A stretch of DNA of 64,000 nucleotides from Arenibacter hampyeongensis (GCF_002909255.1 NZ_PIOB01000014.1:1-64000); one strand, 5' to 3'; shown: positions 9,796-19,556, counted from the first letter of the stretch. Notes: generated from the sequence alone by a model not told the origin. Numbers and translations: made by a program.

Positions 9796-11118
9796 ATGAA
9801 CATCACTAAAGAGCAGATTGACGAATTAAATGCAGTAGTAAAAGTTGCGGTAACCAAAGAGGATTACTTCGATAAGGTAGAGACAATCTTAAAAGACTAC
9901 AGAAAGCAGGCAAATATACCAGGTTTCAGAAAAGGTCAAGTACCTATGGGGTTGATCAAGAAACAATATGGAAAAGCCGTTTTGGTTGATGAAGTAAATA
10001 AACTGTTGCAAGACAATCTCAACAAATATCTTACGGAAGAGAAGTTGGACGTTCTGGGGAATCCACTTCCAAAACAACAGGACAACTTTAATTGGGATTC
10101 GGAAGAATTCGCATTTGAGTTTGAATTGGGACTTGCCCCTAATTTCAACGTAGACCTTAAATCTAAAAAGGCCATAACCCATTACAAGATTACTGCCGAC
10201 AAAAAAATGATCGAAGAGCAAGTGGAACGTATCCAGAAGCAATACGGCAAATTGATCAGCAAGACAGAAGTTGGGAAAAAAGATGAAGTAAATGGTGTAT
10301 TCAAAAACGAAGCGGAGGAAATAGACAATAAGACCGTTATCGAGATTGAAAAAATAAAAAGTAAAAAAGCACTTGAAAGCCTATTGGGCAAAAAAGTAGG
10401 CGATATTGTTACCTTAAAAACAAAAGGGTTGTTCAAGGAAGACCATTTATTGGGCAGTTCTTTAGGTATAGATGGTGAAAAATCTGAAAAACTGAATATC
10501 GATGTTACTTTCACTATTGAGGAAATAAACGAAAAAGAACCTGCAAAATTAGATCAGGAACTATTTGACAAGTTATTTGGCAAAGATGTCATTACCTCGG
10601 AAAAGGAGCTAAAGGCACGGATCAAAGAAGATTCCGAAAAGCAATTTGAACAACAGTCCGATCAAAAATTGCTAAATGATGTTACTGAACATTTTATAGA
10701 CAACATCAAATTTGACCTTCCAACGGAATTCCTGACCAAATGGATTCAGACGACCGGTGAAAAACCATTATCGGAGGAAGAAGCGAACGAAGAATTTGAA
10801 AAATCCGAAAAAGGGTTGCGCTATCAACTGATCGAAGGCAAAATCATCCAGGAAAACGGTATTCAAATCCAATTTGATGAGCTGAAAGAATTTGCAAAGG
10901 GCTTTATAAAGCAGCAAATGGCACAATTTGGCCAGTTAGATCCGAAAGAGGAAGAATTGGACAGTATTGCGGCAAGGGTCCTTTCCAACCAAGAAGAGGT
11001 AAAACGACTATCTGAGCAATTAATGAGCCAAAAACTCTTGAACCTTTACAAGGAAAAGGCAAATTTAAAACCAAAAGAAGTTACATACGAAGACTTTGTC
11101 AAGGAAGTATATGGGTAA
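9796..11118 (+). CDS. tig: Trigger factor
   Basis: Ribosome-associated folding chaperone of 440 residues. The N-terminal ribosome-binding signature 'IPGFRKGQVPMGLI' is clear at about residues 38-51, followed by a divergent FKBP-like central region (about 150-245) and the long helical C-terminal cradle. The middle domain looks reduced relative to proteobacterial PPIase domains, as is common in Bacteroidota, so isomerase activity is uncertain. It is followed by a terminator and then clpP and clpX, the common tig-clpP-clpX gene order. Confidence 0.94.
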   Translation: MNITKEQIDELNAVVKVAVTKEDYFDKVETILKDYRKQANIPGFRKGQVPMGLIKKQYGKAVLVDEVNKLLQDNLNKYLTEEKLDVLGNPLPKQQDNFNWDSEEFAFEFELGLAPNFNVDLKSKKAITHYKITADKKMIEEQVERIQKQYGKLISKTEVGKKDEVNGVFKNEAEEIDNKTVIEIEKIKSKKALESLLGKKVGDIVTLKTKGLFKEDHLLGSSLGIDGEKSEKLNIDVTFTIEEINEKEPAKLDQELFDKLFGKDVITSEKELKARIKEDSEKQFEQQSDQKLLNDVTEHFIDNIKFDLPTEFLTKWIQTTGEKPLSEEEANEEFEKSEKGLRYQLIEGKIIQENGIQIQFDELKEFAKGFIKQQMAQFGQLDPKEEELDSIAARVLSNQEEVKRLSEQLMSQKLLNLYKEKANLKPKEVTYEDFVKEVYG

Positions 11119-11203
11119 TTGAAATTAGTTGAGCAACTCATTTTAATTAAGCCGAGATAAGCGCTATTAAAATCAAGTTTCACTAAAAATAAGTATATTT
11201 ACA

Positions 11204-11235
11204 GTGTCGAAGATTTTATTTTCGACACTTTTTTT
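11204..11235 (+). terminator. Intrinsic terminator between tig and clpP
   Basis: GTGTCGAA (11204-11211) pairs with TTCGACAC (11221-11228) around a 9-base loop and is followed by seven T residues. It should stop most tig transcripts before clpP; as it lies only 34 bases before the clpP ATG it could also act as an attenuator. Confidence 0.85.
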
Positions 11236-11261
11236 ATCTTAAAAAACTATTGATTAAAAAT

Positions 11262-11942
11262 ATGGATTACGGGAAAGAATTCAAAAACTACGCTATTAAA
11301 CATCAGGGAATAAATAGCATGTATTACGATACTATTCTAAGTAGTATGTACCCCACCAACCTTACTCCCAACATTATTGAAGAAAGACAGCTAAATGCAG
11401 TAGCAATGGATGTTTTCTCCCGATTAATGATGGACCGTATCATTTTCCTGGGCACGGGAATCAATGATCAAGTGGCCAACATTGTACAAGCACAGTTATT
11501 ATTCTTGGAAAGCACCGATGCATCCAAGGACATACAAATATATATCAATTCACCTGGCGGAAGTGTTTATGCAGGCTTGGGTATCTATGACACCATGCAA
11601 TTCATAAAACCTGATGTTGCTACTATATGCACGGGAATGGCCGCCTCTATGGGAGCCGTACTTCTTTGTGCGGGAGAAAAAGGAAAGCGCAGCGGGCTAA
11701 CCCATTCCAGGGTAATGATCCATCAACCTCTTGGCGGTGCCCAAGGACAAGCCAGTGATATAGAAATTACGGCTAGAGAGATATTAAAACTCAAAGATGA
11801 ATTGTACCAGATAATCGCAAAACATTCAGGACAACCCCTAGAAAAAGTCAGTGATGATAGTGATAGGGATTATTGGATGAAGGCTAACGAGGCCAAAGAA
11901 TATGGCATGATCGATGAGATTCTAGTAAGGGATAAGGACTAG
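11262..11942 (+). CDS. clpP: ATP-dependent Clp protease proteolytic subunit
   Basis: Serine peptidase ClpP. '[19 protein letters not shown]' forms the oxyanion region, '[11 protein letters not shown]' holds the catalytic Ser, '[19 protein letters not shown]' the catalytic His, and an Asp follows in the '[12 protein letters not shown]' segment. The frame opens with TTG at 11250; the ATG at 11262 ([10 protein letters not shown]) is preferred, giving 226 residues. The first 45 residues are an extended, probably processed N-terminus. It is partnered with clpX 97 bases downstream. Confidence 0.95.
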   Translation: MDYGKEFKNYAIKHQGINSMYYDTILSSMYPTNLTPNIIEERQLNAVAMDVFSRLMMDRIIFLGTGINDQVANIVQAQLLFLESTDASKDIQIYINSPGGSVYAGLGIYDTMQFIKPDVATICTGMAASMGAVLLCAGEKGKRSGLTHSRVMIHQPLGGAQGQASDIEITAREILKLKDELYQIIAKHSGQPLEKVSDDSDRDYWMKANEAKEYGMIDEILVRDKD

Positions 11943-11953
11943 AGACGACTAAA

Positions 11954-12016
11954 AGTAACGAAAAATCACTGTTCCATCCTTTATGGATGAACCAAAATGT
12001 AGTTTTTTTCGTTACT
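11954..12016 (+). repeat. Long inverted repeat between clpP and clpX
   Basis: AGTAACGAAAAA (11954-11965) is perfectly complementary to TTTTTCGTTACT (12005-12016). The 39-base loop contains a second hairpin, CATCC (11975-11979) with GGATG (11985-11989). The element fills nearly all the clpP-clpX gap and ends 23 bases before the clpX ATG. It is not a standard terminator because the T-run is inside the stem; it may control readthrough, RNA processing or clpX translation. Confidence 0.7.
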
Positions 12017-12039
12017 ATTATTGAAAGTGATAAAATGAT

Positions 12040-13275
12040 ATGGCAAAAGAAAATTTAGAATGCTCTTTTTGTGGTAGGAAAAAGCCAGAGACTAATTTAT
12101 TAATAGCAGGTCTGGACGCGCATATATGTGATCGTTGTATAGAGCAGGCACACGGAATTGTAGCAGAGGAATCCAAGCAGACGAAGAACAATGATCTTTC
12201 ATCTGAACTAACATTAAAAAAACCTTTGGAAATAAAGGAGTTTTTGGACACCTACATTATTGGCCAGGACCGTACCAAAAAAGTAATGTCGGTTGCAGTT
12301 TACAACCATTACAAAAGACTGCTTCAACCTAAAAGCAAGGAAGACGATATAGAAATCCAAAAGAGCAACATTGTAATGGTAGGCCAAACCGGGACGGGTA
12401 AGACCCTAATGGCAAAAACCATAGCCAGAATGCTAAATGTTCCCTTGGCCATCGTTGACGCTACCGTTCTTACTGAAGCAGGTTACGTAGGTGAAGATGT
12501 TGAAAGCATACTTACCCGTTTACTTCAGGCTGCCGATTACAATTTGGAAAAGGCGGAACGTGGTATCGTGTTTATTGATGAAATAGATAAAATTGCTCGT
12601 AAAAGCGATAACCCGTCCATTACCCGCGATGTATCCGGAGAAGGAGTTCAGCAAGGGCTTCTAAAACTACTTGAAGGAACTGTTGTGAATGTACCGCCCA
12701 AAGGAGGAAGAAAGCATCCGGATCAGAAATTTATTGAAGTAAATACAGAAAATATTTTGTTCATTGCCGGAGGTGCCTTTGACGGAATTGAAAGGCACAT
12801 CACCAAAAGGTTGAACATGCAGGCCGTTGGTTATAGCGCGTCCAAAGCTGAAGAAAAGGTAGACAACGAAAATATTTTACAATACATTGTACCCAAGGAT
12901 TTAAAGGATTTTGGATTAATACCTGAGATTATTGGTAGACTACCTGTACTCACCCATATGAATCCACTGGATAAGGAAACCTTAAGGGCTATTTTAACGG
13001 AACCTAAAAACGCCATTATAAAACAATACGAAAAATTGTTTAACATGGATGGGGTTACCTTTAAAATAACGGATCAGGCATTGGACTATATTGTTGAAAA
13101 GGCCATAGAATATAAGTTGGGTGCAAGAGGTTTGCGCTCCTTATGTGAAGCCATTTTCACAGACGCTATGTTCGAGTTTCCAAGTACCAACGAAACCGAA
13201 TTTAAGGTAACAAAACCTTATGCCGAGGAAAAATTATCCTTTGAAACCATTAAAAAGCTAAAAGCAGTCTCTTAA
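12040..13275 (+). CDS. clpX: ATP-dependent Clp protease ATP-binding subunit
   Basis: AAA+ unfoldase that feeds substrates to ClpP. The N-terminal zinc-binding domain has CSFC (residues 8-11) and CDRC pairs. Walker A is 'GQTGTGKT' and Walker B '[11 protein letters not shown]'; the ClpX pore/IGF-loop region and sensor-2 'LGARGLRS' are also present. At 411 residues it is full length. Its last codons lie in the left arm of a bidirectional terminator. Confidence 0.97.
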   Translation: MAKENLECSFCGRKKPETNLLIAGLDAHICDRCIEQAHGIVAEESKQTKNNDLSSELTLKKPLEIKEFLDTYIIGQDRTKKVMSVAVYNHYKRLLQPKSKEDDIEIQKSNIVMVGQTGTGKTLMAKTIARMLNVPLAIVDATVLTEAGYVGEDVESILTRLLQAADYNLEKAERGIVFIDEIDKIARKSDNPSITRDVSGEGVQQGLLKLLEGTVVNVPPKGGRKHPDQKFIEVNTENILFIAGGAFDGIERHITKRLNMQAVGYSASKAEEKVDNENILQYIVPKDLKDFGLIPEIIGRLPVLTHMNPLDKETLRAILTEPKNAIIKQYEKLFNMDGVTFKITDQALDYIVEKAIEYKLGARGLRSLCEAIFTDAMFEFPSTNETEFKVTKPYAEEKLSFETIKKLKAVS

Positions 13276-13296
13276 GACTGCTTTTAGCTTTTTAAT
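13249..13296. terminator. 22-bp perfect-stem terminator overlapping the clpX stop
   Basis: The arms 13249-13270 and 13275-13296 are exact reverse complements around a CTTA loop. The left arm is inside the clpX coding sequence and the TAA stop (13273-13275) sits at the loop. Both ends carry A/T runs, so it can terminate clpX on the plus strand and the convergent gene at 13332 on the minus strand. Confidence 0.85.
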
Positions 13297-13331
13297 TATA
13301 TTCCTTCTTATTTTTAGAAAAACTACTGGGC

Positions 13332-13877
13332 TCAGGCCACGGATTGTTTTTGCATTACCTTAGCCAACAAATCCTGACATACCTTACTGATTATTTTCTC
13401 ATCGGTATAGAGTTCATGTCCAAAATTCTTAACTAATTCAAGCTCTACCCCTATTTGATTTGACCATTCCTCAGATGGCCTAAACTCATCATTCTGACCA
13501 TAAAGCAATTGGACATAAGCTTGTGGTTTCTTGTTTTCAAGACGCAATCTAGTACTGGAAATGGAATAAAGCGATTTCATCGGCAACCCTTTAAGTGCTG
13601 CTTTCCAAGCTATGGCCCCACCTATGCCAAAGGCCAAATAATGACTGGGTTCATTTTCCTTTTTTAACAAATGGGCCACCGCTGTTTCCACTCCCCCTTC
13701 AATAAATTCCTTATGGATATTTTCTGGAGAGTCCACCGCCAAACTCATATCGGCCAAATGCTGACAATCGTAAAAAGTTATATTATAATATTGCTGTAAA
13801 TAACCTAAATACGAAGTAATCCATAGCCCTTTTTTAGATCCCCACATATCCGACAATATTACTAATCTATTCGCCAT
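13332..13877 (-). CDS. Alpha/beta-hydrolase-like protein lacking the nucleophile Ser
   Basis: A 181-residue protein with an alpha/beta-hydrolase outline: 'LVILSDMWGSKKGLW' near the N-terminus, an elbow-like 'YLAFGIGGAIAW' (about residues 78-89), an acid-region 'LYGQNDEF' and a C-terminal 'NFGHELY' with a His. In the elbow the usual G-x-S-x-G-G reads A-F-G-I-G-G, so the nucleophile Ser is replaced by Gly. It is also shorter than most hydrolases. A non-catalytic binding role or a different chemistry is possible. It is convergent with clpX and lies 74 bases after the GH3-like gene. Confidence 0.6.
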   Translation of the reverse strand: MANRLVILSDMWGSKKGLWITSYLGYLQQYYNITFYDCQHLADMSLAVDSPENIHKEFIEGGVETAVAHLLKKENEPSHYLAFGIGGAIAWKAALKGLPMKSLYSISSTRLRLENKKPQAYVQLLYGQNDEFRPSEEWSNQIGVELELVKNFGHELYTDEKIISKVCQDLLAKVMQKQSVA

Positions 13878-13951
13878 AATAAAAAGTTTAAAAAGTTAAA
13901 GGGAAACATTTAATACCTCTAAGTTGAACAAAATGAAAGTTTTAACCTCAT

Positions 13952-15466
13952 TTATTTGTTCATCTGAAGCAATTCCTCGATGTAGTCCCTTTTATTGGAT
14001 AATCTTGGAATTTTATGTTGCCCTCCCAACTTGTCTTTGGATTTTAGCCAATCATAGAATAGATTTTGTCTGGCAATATGGACCTTGGGAAGCTTTAAGG
14101 TAATATTGTTATAACGCTTGGCCTCGTAGTCAGAGTTCAATGATTTTAGTGCATTGTCAAGAAATTCGGTAAAATAAGCCAATTCTTCCGGGGGCTTCCT
14201 GAATTCTATAATCCACTCGTGTGCCCCTTTTTCCTTACCTTCCATAAAAATAGGTGCCACTGTATAATCCTTTATTTCGGACCCTGTTTTTTTACATATA
14301 GTTTTCAATGCCTCCTCCGCATTTTCGATAATCAATTCTTCCCCGAATACATTAATATGATGTTTGGTTCTGCCAGTAACCTTGATCCTGTAGGGGTCTA
14401 TAGAGGTAAATCTTACGGTATCACCAATTTTATAACGCCATAACCCTGCATTGGTCGTAATTATTACTGCATAGTTCTGATCTATCTTCACCTTCCACAA
14501 CGGTAGAGTAATCTGCTCACTTGTACCATATGTGTCCATTGGAATAAACTCATAGAAAATTCCATAATCCAACATCAGTAAAAGATCGTCCGCATGATTT
14601 CTATCCTGAATGGCAAAAAAACCTTCGGAGGCATTGTAGATCTCATAGTAGTTGAAATTCTTTCTGGGCAATAATTTGGAATATTGATCTTTATAAGGAT
14701 TAAAACTAACGCCACCATGAAAGTAAACTTCCAAATTCTCCCATACCTTAAAAAGGTGATCCTTTCCAGTTTCCTCCAATACATTATTCAAAAGCACCAG
14801 CATCCAAGAGGGCACCCCAGCCAGACTTGTTACATTTTCTTGAACACTTTCCTTAATGATTGCCTGAAGTTTAGTCTCCCATTCACTCATTAGCGACACC
14901 TTGTTACTAGGTGTACTACTCAATTCTGCCCAAAATGGCATATTATCAATTAGTATGGCCGAAAGATCTCCAAATATGGTACCGTTATCCTGATACAACT
15001 CCTTACTCCCACCCAATCTTAAACTTTTACCAGTAAACAATTGCGAGTTTTCATTGTTATTTAAATACAGACAAAGCAAGTCCTTACTGGATTTATAATG
15101 GCAATCCTCCAAAGCTTCGGAACTGACCGGAATAAATTTACTTTTGGCATTGGTAGTACCACTACTCTTGGCGAACCATTTTATGGTTGTTGGCCAATAA
15201 ATATTTTGCTCACCCCTTCTTGACCGCTCTATCATAGGCTCTACCTCCTCATAGGATACAACAGGCACCCGCTCTATAAAGGTTTCATAGTTGGTTATAG
15301 ATTCAAAATCGTACTTTTTTCCAATTTCGGTATCCTCCGCAAAAGATAACAACTGGTGCAATACCTCATCCTGCACCTCCTCGGGGTACTTTAAAAAAAG
15401 CTCAATCTGATGATAACGCTTTTTTAACAGCCAAGAAGCGATGGAATTGAATAATGTTATTGGCAT
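13952..15466 (-). CDS. GH3-like auxin-responsive promoter family protein
   Basis: A 504-residue member of the GH3 branch of the ANL adenylating superfamily. Visible features are the Ser/Thr-rich ATP loop 'WFAKSSGTTNAKSKFIPVS' (about residues 96-114), 'YYEIYNASEGFFAIQ' and 'LWRYKIGDTVRF' with the conserved Tyr and Asp of the adenylate site, then a C-terminal domain. Plant GH3 enzymes conjugate amino acids to acyl hormones; the bacterial substrate is unknown. Common in flavobacteria; nothing here points to a specific pathway. Confidence 0.88.
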   Translation of the reverse strand: MPITLFNSIASWLLKKRYHQIELFLKYPEEVQDEVLHQLLSFAEDTEIGKKYDFESITNYETFIERVPVVSYEEVEPMIERSRRGEQNIYWPTTIKWFAKSSGTTNAKSKFIPVSSEALEDCHYKSSKDLLCLYLNNNENSQLFTGKSLRLGGSKELYQDNGTIFGDLSAILIDNMPFWAELSSTPSNKVSLMSEWETKLQAIIKESVQENVTSLAGVPSWMLVLLNNVLEETGKDHLFKVWENLEVYFHGGVSFNPYKDQYSKLLPRKNFNYYEIYNASEGFFAIQDRNHADDLLLMLDYGIFYEFIPMDTYGTSEQITLPLWKVKIDQNYAVIITTNAGLWRYKIGDTVRFTSIDPYRIKVTGRTKHHINVFGEELIIENAEEALKTICKKTGSEIKDYTVAPIFMEGKEKGAHEWIIEFRKPPEELAYFTEFLDNALKSLNSDYEAKRYNNITLKLPKVHIARQNLFYDWLKSKDKLGGQHKIPRLSNKRDYIEELLQMNK

Positions 15467-15624
15467 TTTTGGGTATCTTTATCCCTATTTAAAGCAGGGT
15501 TTTAGGTTAAGAGTATGTCTAAGAATTAATCATTATAATTTTTAAACAAACTCCAAGTTAAACTAGCTAAAAATAGCTTTAATTGAATTCATATTCAAAT
15601 AGATTTTAGGTAAAACAGAAAAAT

Positions 15625-16419
15625 ATGCAGTATAAGGGTGTTTTAAGAAAAATGCAAACAGAATTGGCAGATCCCATACAATATTACTTAATTTTTGAAG
15701 GGGACTTTTTAAACCTTAATCAGGTATTGAACAAGGCAATGGAAATTACTTTTATTAAATACCAATGTTTAAATTGTGGAGAGGATCGTCCCATTTTTAG
15801 GCAGGGCTTCTGCAGAACCTGCTTTTATGAAACGCCTACTGCCGGGGATTGGATCATGAGACCAGAATTGAGTACCGCACATTTGGACAAGGAAGATCGG
15901 GATTTGGAATACGAAAAAAAAGTACAGTTACAACCGCACATCGTTTATCTTGCCAATTCCAGCAATATTAAGGTAGGTGTAACACGGAAATCCCAGGTCC
16001 CTACCCGATGGATAGACCAAGGCGCCCACGAAGCTATAGAAATTGTCGAGGTACCCAATCGCTATTTGGCCGGAGTTACCGAGGTGGCCTTAAAAGAACA
16101 CATTGGCGACAAGACAAATTGGAGAAAAATGTTGACCAATGAGGTTGACGATGAGGATTTGGTAGAATATAGAAATAAATTAAAAAAATATATTCCGGAT
16201 GAGGCCGCCCCCTATTTTATAGAAAGCAATACAGAAACCCATTTGGAATTTCCAGTGCTTCAATATCCTAAAAAGGTAAAAAGTCTTAACTTGGATAAAA
16301 CGCCAACATATTCCGGAGTATTAAAAGGCATTAAAGGTCAGTACCTGATCTTTGAGGACGATACAGTCTTTAACATTAGGGGAAGTGAAGGATATGTTGT
16401 AGGGCTGGAAGTTAAGTAG
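15625..16419 (+). CDS. DUF2797 zinc-motif protein
   Basis: A 264-residue protein matching the DUF2797 pattern. A four-cysteine zinc-ribbon-like motif, CLNCG (about residues 50-54) and CRTCF (67-71), is followed by a GIY-YIG-like segment ('HIVYLANSSNIKVGVTRKSQVPTRWIDQGA' region, 108-138) that resembles a nuclease fold. The biochemical role is not established. It is transcribed towards the photolyase gene, with 179 bases between. Confidence 0.8.
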   Translation: MQYKGVLRKMQTELADPIQYYLIFEGDFLNLNQVLNKAMEITFIKYQCLNCGEDRPIFRQGFCRTCFYETPTAGDWIMRPELSTAHLDKEDRDLEYEKKVQLQPHIVYLANSSNIKVGVTRKSQVPTRWIDQGAHEAIEIVEVPNRYLAGVTEVALKEHIGDKTNWRKMLTNEVDDEDLVEYRNKLKKYIPDEAAPYFIESNTETHLEFPVLQYPKKVKSLNLDKTPTYSGVLKGIKGQYLIFEDDTVFNIRGSEGYVVGLEVK

Positions 16420-16598
16420 ACAATTTCATAAAAGGACGGAAAGCACAAAGCTATTAATCTTTAAATTGCAGTTGGCAATGAGTTAACTCCTTTTTGATCT
16501 TAAAAAATAAGAAGCCCTGTGATTTAAATCGAAAAAAAACGACTCTAATTACACTCGACTGACTTAAGCTTAAATAAATTGTTACCAATAAAAATATT

Positions 16599-17930
16599 GT
16601 GCCAGATAAAAGCCCCCCAGACATTTCAACTCCCAACAAAGACCAAAGACCAATTGCTATTTTTTGGTTTAGACGTGATTTAAGAATTGAGGATAATACT
16701 GCACTTGCAAAAGCGCTGGAAAACAACATTCCCGTTCTACCTATTTTTATCTTTGATAGCCATATTTTAAACGAATTGTCAAAAAATGATGCCCGGGTTG
16801 GTTTTATTCACCAATCCATTCTAAAAATAAAGGATTCCATAAAGGCTCATGGTTCGGACATATTATGTCTATCTGGAGACCCAAAAGCAGTATGGCAGGA
16901 GTTAATTTCCAAGTTTAATGTTACCAAGGTTTATACGAATAAGGATTACGAACCTTATGCAATAGCCAGGGACAAGGAAATAGCGGAATTATTAAGTAAA
17001 AAAGGCATCCCTTTTTATGGTTTTAAGGATCAGGTTTTATTCGAAGAAAATGAAATTTTGAAAAGCAATCAAGAACCATATACCGTTTTTACGCCCTACA
17101 AAAACAAATGGCTTACTAAATTCCAGGAGGACGATCACACACAACTCATGAATCCAAAGTTGAATAATCTTCACAAGGCTAATTACCCTACAATGTCTTT
17201 GGAAGATATTGGGTTTAAAAAGTCGGAAATAAAAGTGCAGGACTTTAATTTGTCCCAGTTGCATCTCTATGGGGACAAAAGGGATTTTCCCAATAAAGAT
17301 ATCACCAGTTATCTTAGCCCTCATTTGAGATTTGGGACCATAAGCATTAGACAGGTAATTTCTAGAATTGATAGTAGCAATGCCGTATTTTTAAGTGAAT
17401 TGATTTGGCGCGAATTCTTTATGCAAATTCTATTTCATTTCCCCAAGGTAGTCACAGAAAATTTTAGGTCCAAGTACGATAATATAAAGTGGAGAAACAA
17501 TAAGGAAGAATTCATGCTATGGTGCCAAGGAAAAACTGGTTACCCTATGGTTGATGCCGGAATGAGACAACTTAATACAACTGGTTTTATGCATAACCGG
17601 GTAAGGATGATTACGGCGGGCTTTCTTTGCAAACATCTTTTGGTCGACTGGCGGAGGGGAGAGAGTTATTTTGCCGAAAAATTGTTGGACTATGAATTAT
17701 CCTCCAACAATGGAAACTGGCAATGGGCAGCGGGGACTGGCTGTGATGCAGCTCCTTATTTTAGAATTTTCAACCCCTTATCCCAACAAGAAAAGTTTGA
17801 CAAGGATTACAAATATGTAAGGAAGTGGATTCCTGAATTTGACTCCTTTGAATACCCCGACCCCATAGTAGAGCATAAATTTGCGAGGGAAAGAGCTTTG
17901 ACCGCCTATAAAAGAGGCATTGAGGATTAA
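16599..17930 (+). CDS. Deoxyribodipyrimidine photolyase / cryptochrome family
   Basis: A 443-residue photolyase-family flavoprotein. The N-terminal antenna domain opens with 'AIFWFRRDLRIEDNTAL'. The C-terminal FAD domain has 'ELIWREFFMQIL', 'GYPMVDAGMRQL', 'MHNRVRMITAGFL' and 'NNGNWQWAAGTGCDAAPYFRIF', all hallmarks of class I CPD photolyases. The only sensible start is GTG at 16599. It probably repairs UV-induced pyrimidine dimers using blue light. It lies near crtZ, crtB and a CarH-type regulator, which suggests a light-response group although it is on the opposite strand from crtZB. Confidence 0.92.
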   Translation: MPDKSPPDISTPNKDQRPIAIFWFRRDLRIEDNTALAKALENNIPVLPIFIFDSHILNELSKNDARVGFIHQSILKIKDSIKAHGSDILCLSGDPKAVWQELISKFNVTKVYTNKDYEPYAIARDKEIAELLSKKGIPFYGFKDQVLFEENEILKSNQEPYTVFTPYKNKWLTKFQEDDHTQLMNPKLNNLHKANYPTMSLEDIGFKKSEIKVQDFNLSQLHLYGDKRDFPNKDITSYLSPHLRFGTISIRQVISRIDSSNAVFLSELIWREFFMQILFHFPKVVTENFRSKYDNIKWRNNKEEFMLWCQGKTGYPMVDAGMRQLNTTGFMHNRVRMITAGFLCKHLLVDWRRGESYFAEKLLDYELSSNNGNWQWAAGTGCDAAPYFRIFNPLSQQEKFDKDYKYVRKWIPEFDSFEYPDPIVEHKFARERALTAYKRGIED

Positions 17931-18095
17931 AAGTGAATACTTTATTGGTTTGTAAATCCTATAAAAAAATAGCAATAAAGCCTCTAAGAATTATTGACCC
18001 CAATATGGAGTTGAAGGGTCTTAATTAGGCTTATTCGGATAGAAATCATAAAATAATTATTTTATCAACCTAATATGGATAATCCTTCTTCCGTT

Positions 18096-18542
18096 TCACC
18101 TGAAGTATTTATTGGGGACCAATAACATGCCAAAACATTCCCCATCTTCCTTTCCCATGTTTTTATGATGAATTTTATGCGCTTTCCTCAAAGCCAGTAA
18201 GTATTTGTTTGTGACGTTCTTAAACCATTTAAACCTTTGGTGAATCAGCACGTCATGGACTAAAAAATAGGCTATGCCGTAAAGGAGGATTCCTAATCCT
18301 ATAAAGAACAAATAGTTAAGCAATGGGGCAACTCCGAAATAAAAAAGTGTAATACTTGGAATGGCAAAAATCACAAAAAATGTATCGTTCTTTTCAATTA
18401 TATGTGGGTATTTAGGCTCGTGGTGATCTGAGTGTAAAACCCATAAAAAACCATGCATTACAAATTTGTGGGTACACCAGCTAACTGCTTCCATAAAAAG
18501 AAAAGTCACCAATGTAATAAACAAGTATATTATCGCTGCCAT
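18096..18542 (-). CDS. crtZ: Beta-carotene hydroxylase (CrtZ, fatty acid hydroxylase superfamily)
   Basis: A 148-residue di-iron membrane hydroxylase. The histidine motifs are HKFVMH (H-x4-H), HSDHH (H-x2-HH), HDVLIH (H-x4-H) and HKIHH (H-x2-HH), in the order used by CrtZ, which converts beta-carotene to zeaxanthin. Hydrophobic segments at about residues 1-20, 55-75 and 75-95 anchor it in the inner membrane. It is 93 bases after crtB and probably in the same transcript. Confidence 0.9.
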   Translation of the reverse strand: MAAIIYLFITLVTFLFMEAVSWCTHKFVMHGFLWVLHSDHHEPKYPHIIEKNDTFFVIFAIPSITLFYFGVAPLLNYLFFIGLGILLYGIAYFLVHDVLIHQRFKWFKNVTNKYLLALRKAHKIHHKNMGKEDGECFGMLLVPNKYFR

Positions 18543-18635
18543 TTACTTCTATTAATCTATTTTAAGTTTATAATAAGGGTCTTATCGTTCTGGGTTTTGA
18601 AGTAGTCCCATTAATTGGATATTTCAAAATAATGA

Positions 18636-19472
18636 CTAAATAGCATTGAGTTTATATCTTAGGTAGCCCTTTGCCAATATTACCATTTTCATAGGATTGG
18701 AAATATGGATTCTATCCGTCAGTATTTTTTCGGATTTGGTGTGTTTAAGCTTTTTCAAAAGATTAGTATAGTATTTATAGGCAATATAAACCCCAAGTCT
18801 ACTTTCTATCGGCAATTGAACCAATCCTTGATACGCCTTTTCAAAGTCTTCCTCAATATCCGCAATGATTTCCTTTTTCACTTCATCGGTCAATTCCTTT
18901 TGATGTACATTGGGAAAATAGGACCTGCCCAGACTTTCAAGATCTTCCTTAATATCCCTCAAGAAATTAACCTTTTGAAATGCAGACCCCAGATATTTGG
19001 CTGAGGATTGAAGGGAATTGAACTTCTCGTTGTCGTTATCCACAAATACCCTTAAGCACATTAGACCAACCACATCGGCCGAACCATATATATAATTTTC
19101 ATATGCTTCTCTTGTAGTGTATTCACACACGTCCAAGTCATATTTCATCCTTTCCAAAAAAACATCGGCATACTCATGAAGTTCAAATTTATGAACAACT
19201 GCCTGAAAAGAATTGATAATTGGATTTAGGCTAATTTTTCGTTTCAAGGACAATTGATATTCCTGGATAAATTCCGTCAGCAGTTCCTCTTGATCGTAGT
19301 CGTGAAATGAATCCACAATCTCATCGGCATATCTAACAAAACCATAAATGGCGTAGATTGCCGGTCTTATTTTGGGCGCGAATAATCTTATGCCCAAAGA
19401 AAATGAAGTACTATAGGTGTGGGTAACCAATTTACTACATTTTATACTAGATGAATCGAAGAGCGCTTTCAA
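18636..19472 (-). CDS. crtB: Phytoene synthase
   Basis: Head-to-head prenyl synthase of 278 residues. The two aspartate-rich motifs are 'YADEIVD' (about residues 48-54) and 'FLRDIKEDLESLGRSYFP' (about 174-191). CrtB makes phytoene from two geranylgeranyl diphosphates, the first committed carotenoid step. crtZ follows it. The desaturase CrtI and a lycopene cyclase are not found in this window, although in related genomes crtI usually adjoins crtB. Confidence 0.92.
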   Translation of the reverse strand: MKALFDSSSIKCSKLVTHTYSTSFSLGIRLFAPKIRPAIYAIYGFVRYADEIVDSFHDYDQEELLTEFIQEYQLSLKRKISLNPIINSFQAVVHKFELHEYADVFLERMKYDLDVCEYTTREAYENYIYGSADVVGLMCLRVFVDNDNEKFNSLQSSAKYLGSAFQKVNFLRDIKEDLESLGRSYFPNVHQKELTDEVKKEIIADIEEDFEKAYQGLVQLPIESRLGVYIAYKYYTNLLKKLKHTKSEKILTDRIHISNPMKMVILAKGYLRYKLNAI

Positions 19473-19523
19473 AATATAAGATTTTTAGTTTTTAAATTAT
19501 ACCAACGGTGTAAATAATAAAGT

Positions 19524-19556
19524 GAAACCGACGACCATTGAATGGCCGTCAGTTTC
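19524..19556 (-). terminator. Hairpin after the FAS1 gene, fully paired only as minus-strand RNA
   Basis: The arms 19524-19538 and 19542-19556 match at 13 of 15 positions. On the minus strand both differences become G-U pairs, whereas on the plus strand they would be A-C mismatches. This bias suggests a structure selected in a minus-strand transcript, i.e. the 3' end of the FAS1 lipoprotein mRNA. The T tract after it is weak. Confidence 0.6.
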
